Source of the DNA: Mycobacterium sp. ITM-2016-00316
Lineage (GTDB): Bacteria > Actinomycetota > Actinomycetes > Mycobacteriales > Mycobacteriaceae
NCBI RefSeq assembly: GCF_002968335.2
Contig: NZ_CP134398.1
Span: 4,464,001-4,528,000, forward strand
Reading direction: 5' to 3'
Length of the DNA stretch: 64,000 bases
The notes beneath the pieces were generated by a model. The model was not told the origin of the DNA. It saw nothing but the letters and a program-made list of their open reading frames with translations, and did no database searches. The position numbers and the translations under genes were made by a program. Below, piece after piece: positions 62,534 to 64,000 of this stretch; position 1 is the stretch's first letter, and the number at the start of each line of letters is the position of its first letter.

Positions 62534-63819
62534 GAGCCGGCCCCCGTCCCAGCCGCGGTGCGGCGCTGCAGGAACACGCCGAGCAGGACCGGGAGTGTCA
62601 GCACCGCTGTCCCGAGGGCGAGGGCCGTGAATCCCGCCCAGCTCATGATGACCCCACAGACGATGCTGGCCAGCCCACCGCACACTGCGGTGGTGAGATC
62701 GGCGGTGCCCTGGACCGGCACCCGGTACTCCCAGGACACGTGTTCCATCAGCAGACTCGAGCCGCCGATGAGGGCCAGCGTCCAGCCCACCCCGAGCGCG
62801 AACATTGCCACGAACATCAGCGGCACGCTGTCCGAGGACAGTGCCGACAACCCGCACGCGGCCAGCAGCACCAGCGATCCAGACCGCAACGCGGCCAGTC
62901 TCCCTCGGCGGTCGGCGTAGCGGCCGACCAGCGGGCTGAACGCGAACATTCCGGCGATGTGCACCGAGACCACGAGCGAGCTCACCGCCTCGTGATCGTG
63001 CGCCTTCATGTCGATCGGCGCCATCGCCATCACCCCGACCATCGCCGCCTGGGCGGTGACCATGGCCAGCAGGGCCAGACGCGCCGTCGGTGACGCGGCG
63101 ATGGCGCGTGCGGACTCCCTCAACCGGATCGGCCGCTGCCCGGGGCTCACCCCGTGTTCGGCGGCCGACACCAACAGGGGGTCTGGACGCAGCCGGATCG
63201 CCACATTGACTGCGGCGCAGGCGAAGAAGAAGGAGCTGAACAACCAGGGGCCCGCATAGAGATCCAAACCGAACCAGGCGGCACCCAGATGCTCGGCCGG
63301 GACCACCAGCGTCGGCCCGAACACGGCCCCGAAGGTCGACGCGAACAGGATTCGCCCCATCGCGCGGCCGCGCTGCTCCGGCTCGGCCAGATCGGTCGCC
63401 GCATAGCGGGCCAGCAGGTTGGTCGCCGACCCCGCCCCGTAGAAGAGCAGGCCGAGCAGGAAGACTGCGAGGACCGACAGTTGCACGCCGAGGCAGGCGA
63501 TCACACCGCCGACGGTCGCCAGTCCGTAGCCCAACTGCATGCCGGCGCGCCGCCCGTATCGGCGCATCACCCGCGACAGGATCTGCGCCATCGCGCCCGC
63601 ACCGGCCGTGACCGCCGCGGTCGAGACACCCACCCAGGGCGTGTCGACGCCGACGATGTCCTCCACCACGAACCCGCCGACGGTGATGGCGGCCCCCAGG
63701 GCGGCCGCTCCGACCACCTGGCCGATGACCAGGACGCGCAGGGTCCGTCGCTGCAGCACGGCCCGCTCGTCGATTGACAGGGGGAACGCCGCAGAGATCG
63801 CACCGACCTCGTGTGTCAT
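62530..63819 (-). CDS. MFS transporter, multidrug-like
   Basis: The 429-aa protein begins MTHEVGAISAAFPLSIDERA and has 12 helices. Helices 2-3 are linked by SRVMRRYGRRAGMQLGYG, an MFS motif A-like basic loop, and the central loop by GRYADRRGRLAALRSG, the repeated motif A of the second half. It starts 11 nt after monooxygenase copy H, and its stop overlaps the next MFS start. Two consecutive MFS genes of different subfamily suggest efflux of two products or a heteromeric pair; the former is more usual. Confidence 0.86.
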   Translation of the reverse strand: MTHEVGAISAAFPLSIDERAVLQRRTLRVLVIGQVVGAAALGAAITVGGFVVEDIVGVDTPWVGVSTAAVTAGAGAMAQILSRVMRRYGRRAGMQLGYGLATVGGVIACLGVQLSVLAVFLLGLLFYGAGSATNLLARYAATDLAEPEQRGRAMGRILFASTFGAVFGPTLVVPAEHLGAAWFGLDLYAGPWLFSSFFFACAAVNVAIRLRPDPLLVSAAEHGVSPGQRPIRLRESARAIAASPTARLALLAMVTAQAAMVGVMAMAPIDMKAHDHEAVSSLVVSVHIAGMFAFSPLVGRYADRRGRLAALRSGSLVLLAACGLSALSSDSVPLMFVAMFALGVGWTLALIGGSSLLMEHVSWEYRVPVQGTADLTTAVCGGLASIVCGVIMSWAGFTALALGTAVLTLPVLLGVFLQRRTAAGTGAGS

Positions 63820-63830
63820 CGGCCGCCGGC

Positions 63831-64000
63831 TCAGAACTCGCGCAGCGTCTGCCGCAGCGTCTGCTGGGTGTACTCGGTCCTGGTCAGGCCGAGGCGCTGC
63901 AGCTCGGGCACCAGGCCGTCGGTGATCGACGAGATGTAGTTGCGGTTCAAATCCCAGCCCGGCTTCATGATCAGGAAACCGTCACCGCCGATCTCCTCCA
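63831..64000 (-). CDS. FMNH2-dependent monooxygenase, NtaA/SnaA/DszA family (copy H, C-terminal 55 codons only)
   Basis: The gene runs out of the window; only the last 55 codons are seen. They read EEIGGDGFLIMKPGWDLNRN and end TQQTLRQTLREF before TGA 63831-63833. This is the C-terminal GGDGF region of the same family, most like copy C (GGDGFLIAKPGWDLSRKY). It shows that the cluster extends beyond 64 kb. Confidence 0.88.
   Translation of the reverse strand, partial: EEIGGDGFLIMKPGWDLNRNYISSITDGLVPELQRLGLTRTEYTQQTLRQTLREF

Noticed and set aside
62534..62857. Upstream extension of the MFS gene at 61253 to 534 aa
   Set aside because: The extension lies entirely inside the preceding MFS gene on the same strand in another frame; TTG 62533 with TTGA overlap is the more natural start.

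Overview
The window is high-GC actinobacterial DNA and almost certainly comes from an environmental Mycobacterium/Mycolicibacterium. Markers are LpqW, PimE, MutT2, an intact MmpL13-type transporter, Mcr, a 13E12-type (DUF222/HNH) gene and many TANNNT -10 boxes placed 6-7 nt before a start codon (leaderless starts). From memory, the first 35.6 kb follows the M. tuberculosis Rv1141c-Rv1166 neighbourhood in inverted order, with extra genes inserted and without narGHJI between mutT2 and typA. No tRNA, rRNA, CRISPR array, insertion sequence or origin was recognised.

Layout. 1-9.7 kb: lpqW (3' end outside the window), typA, small Cys-rich and zinc-finger membrane proteins, mutT2, a pterin dehydratase overlapping pimE tail to tail, two Ala/Pro-rich secreted proteins, DUF1059, a nitroreductase and an HhH-GPD protein. 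9.8-16.4 kb: a DUF732 secreted protein, then a LytS/LytTR two-component system in one block with two sodium:solute symporters and their small membrane partners (monocarboxylate sensing and uptake is the likely theme). 16.4-26.3 kb: an MFS transporter, an acyltransferase-3, DUF5302, the F420-dependent Rv1155 orthologue, a three-gene overlapping operon (LCM methyltransferase, DUF1697, LCM methyltransferase), an EthA-like Baeyer-Villiger monooxygenase divergent from a PucR/CdaR regulator, a GntR regulator divergent from a class III sirtuin, and a methyltransferase. 26.3-31.8 kb: the MmpL13-TetR-methyltransferase operon, a leaderless 40-aa ORF, and a frameshifted 13E12 HNH gene flanked by two look-alike hairpins. 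31.8-35.6 kb: lipid/CoA genes (nitronate monooxygenase, SDR, mcr, and a divergent enoyl-CoA hydratase).

35.7-64 kb is the accessory part: seven class C flavin-dependent monooxygenases of the NtaA/SnaA/DszA family (one cut by the window end), two near-duplicate Tat/lipoprotein family-5 substrate-binding proteins, a fused DppD-DppF ATPase, DppB and DppC permeases, four MFS transporters, a fused asymmetric ABC exporter, a degenerate RibBA-like protein and two paralogous GntR/UTRA regulators. Its probable purpose is import and FMNH2-dependent opening of a family of S- or N-containing organic compounds. The sequence shows recent duplication and gene conversion among the enzymes and binding proteins. 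It also shows shared upstream elements (GCAWYACCCGCGTAA, and a 28-bp block with CGCCACGGTGG and TATTGCGCCG) and a 14-codon leader ORF starting MRICSR that overlaps the start of one GntR gene. Together these suggest one co-regulated, possibly sulfur-responsive, regulon.
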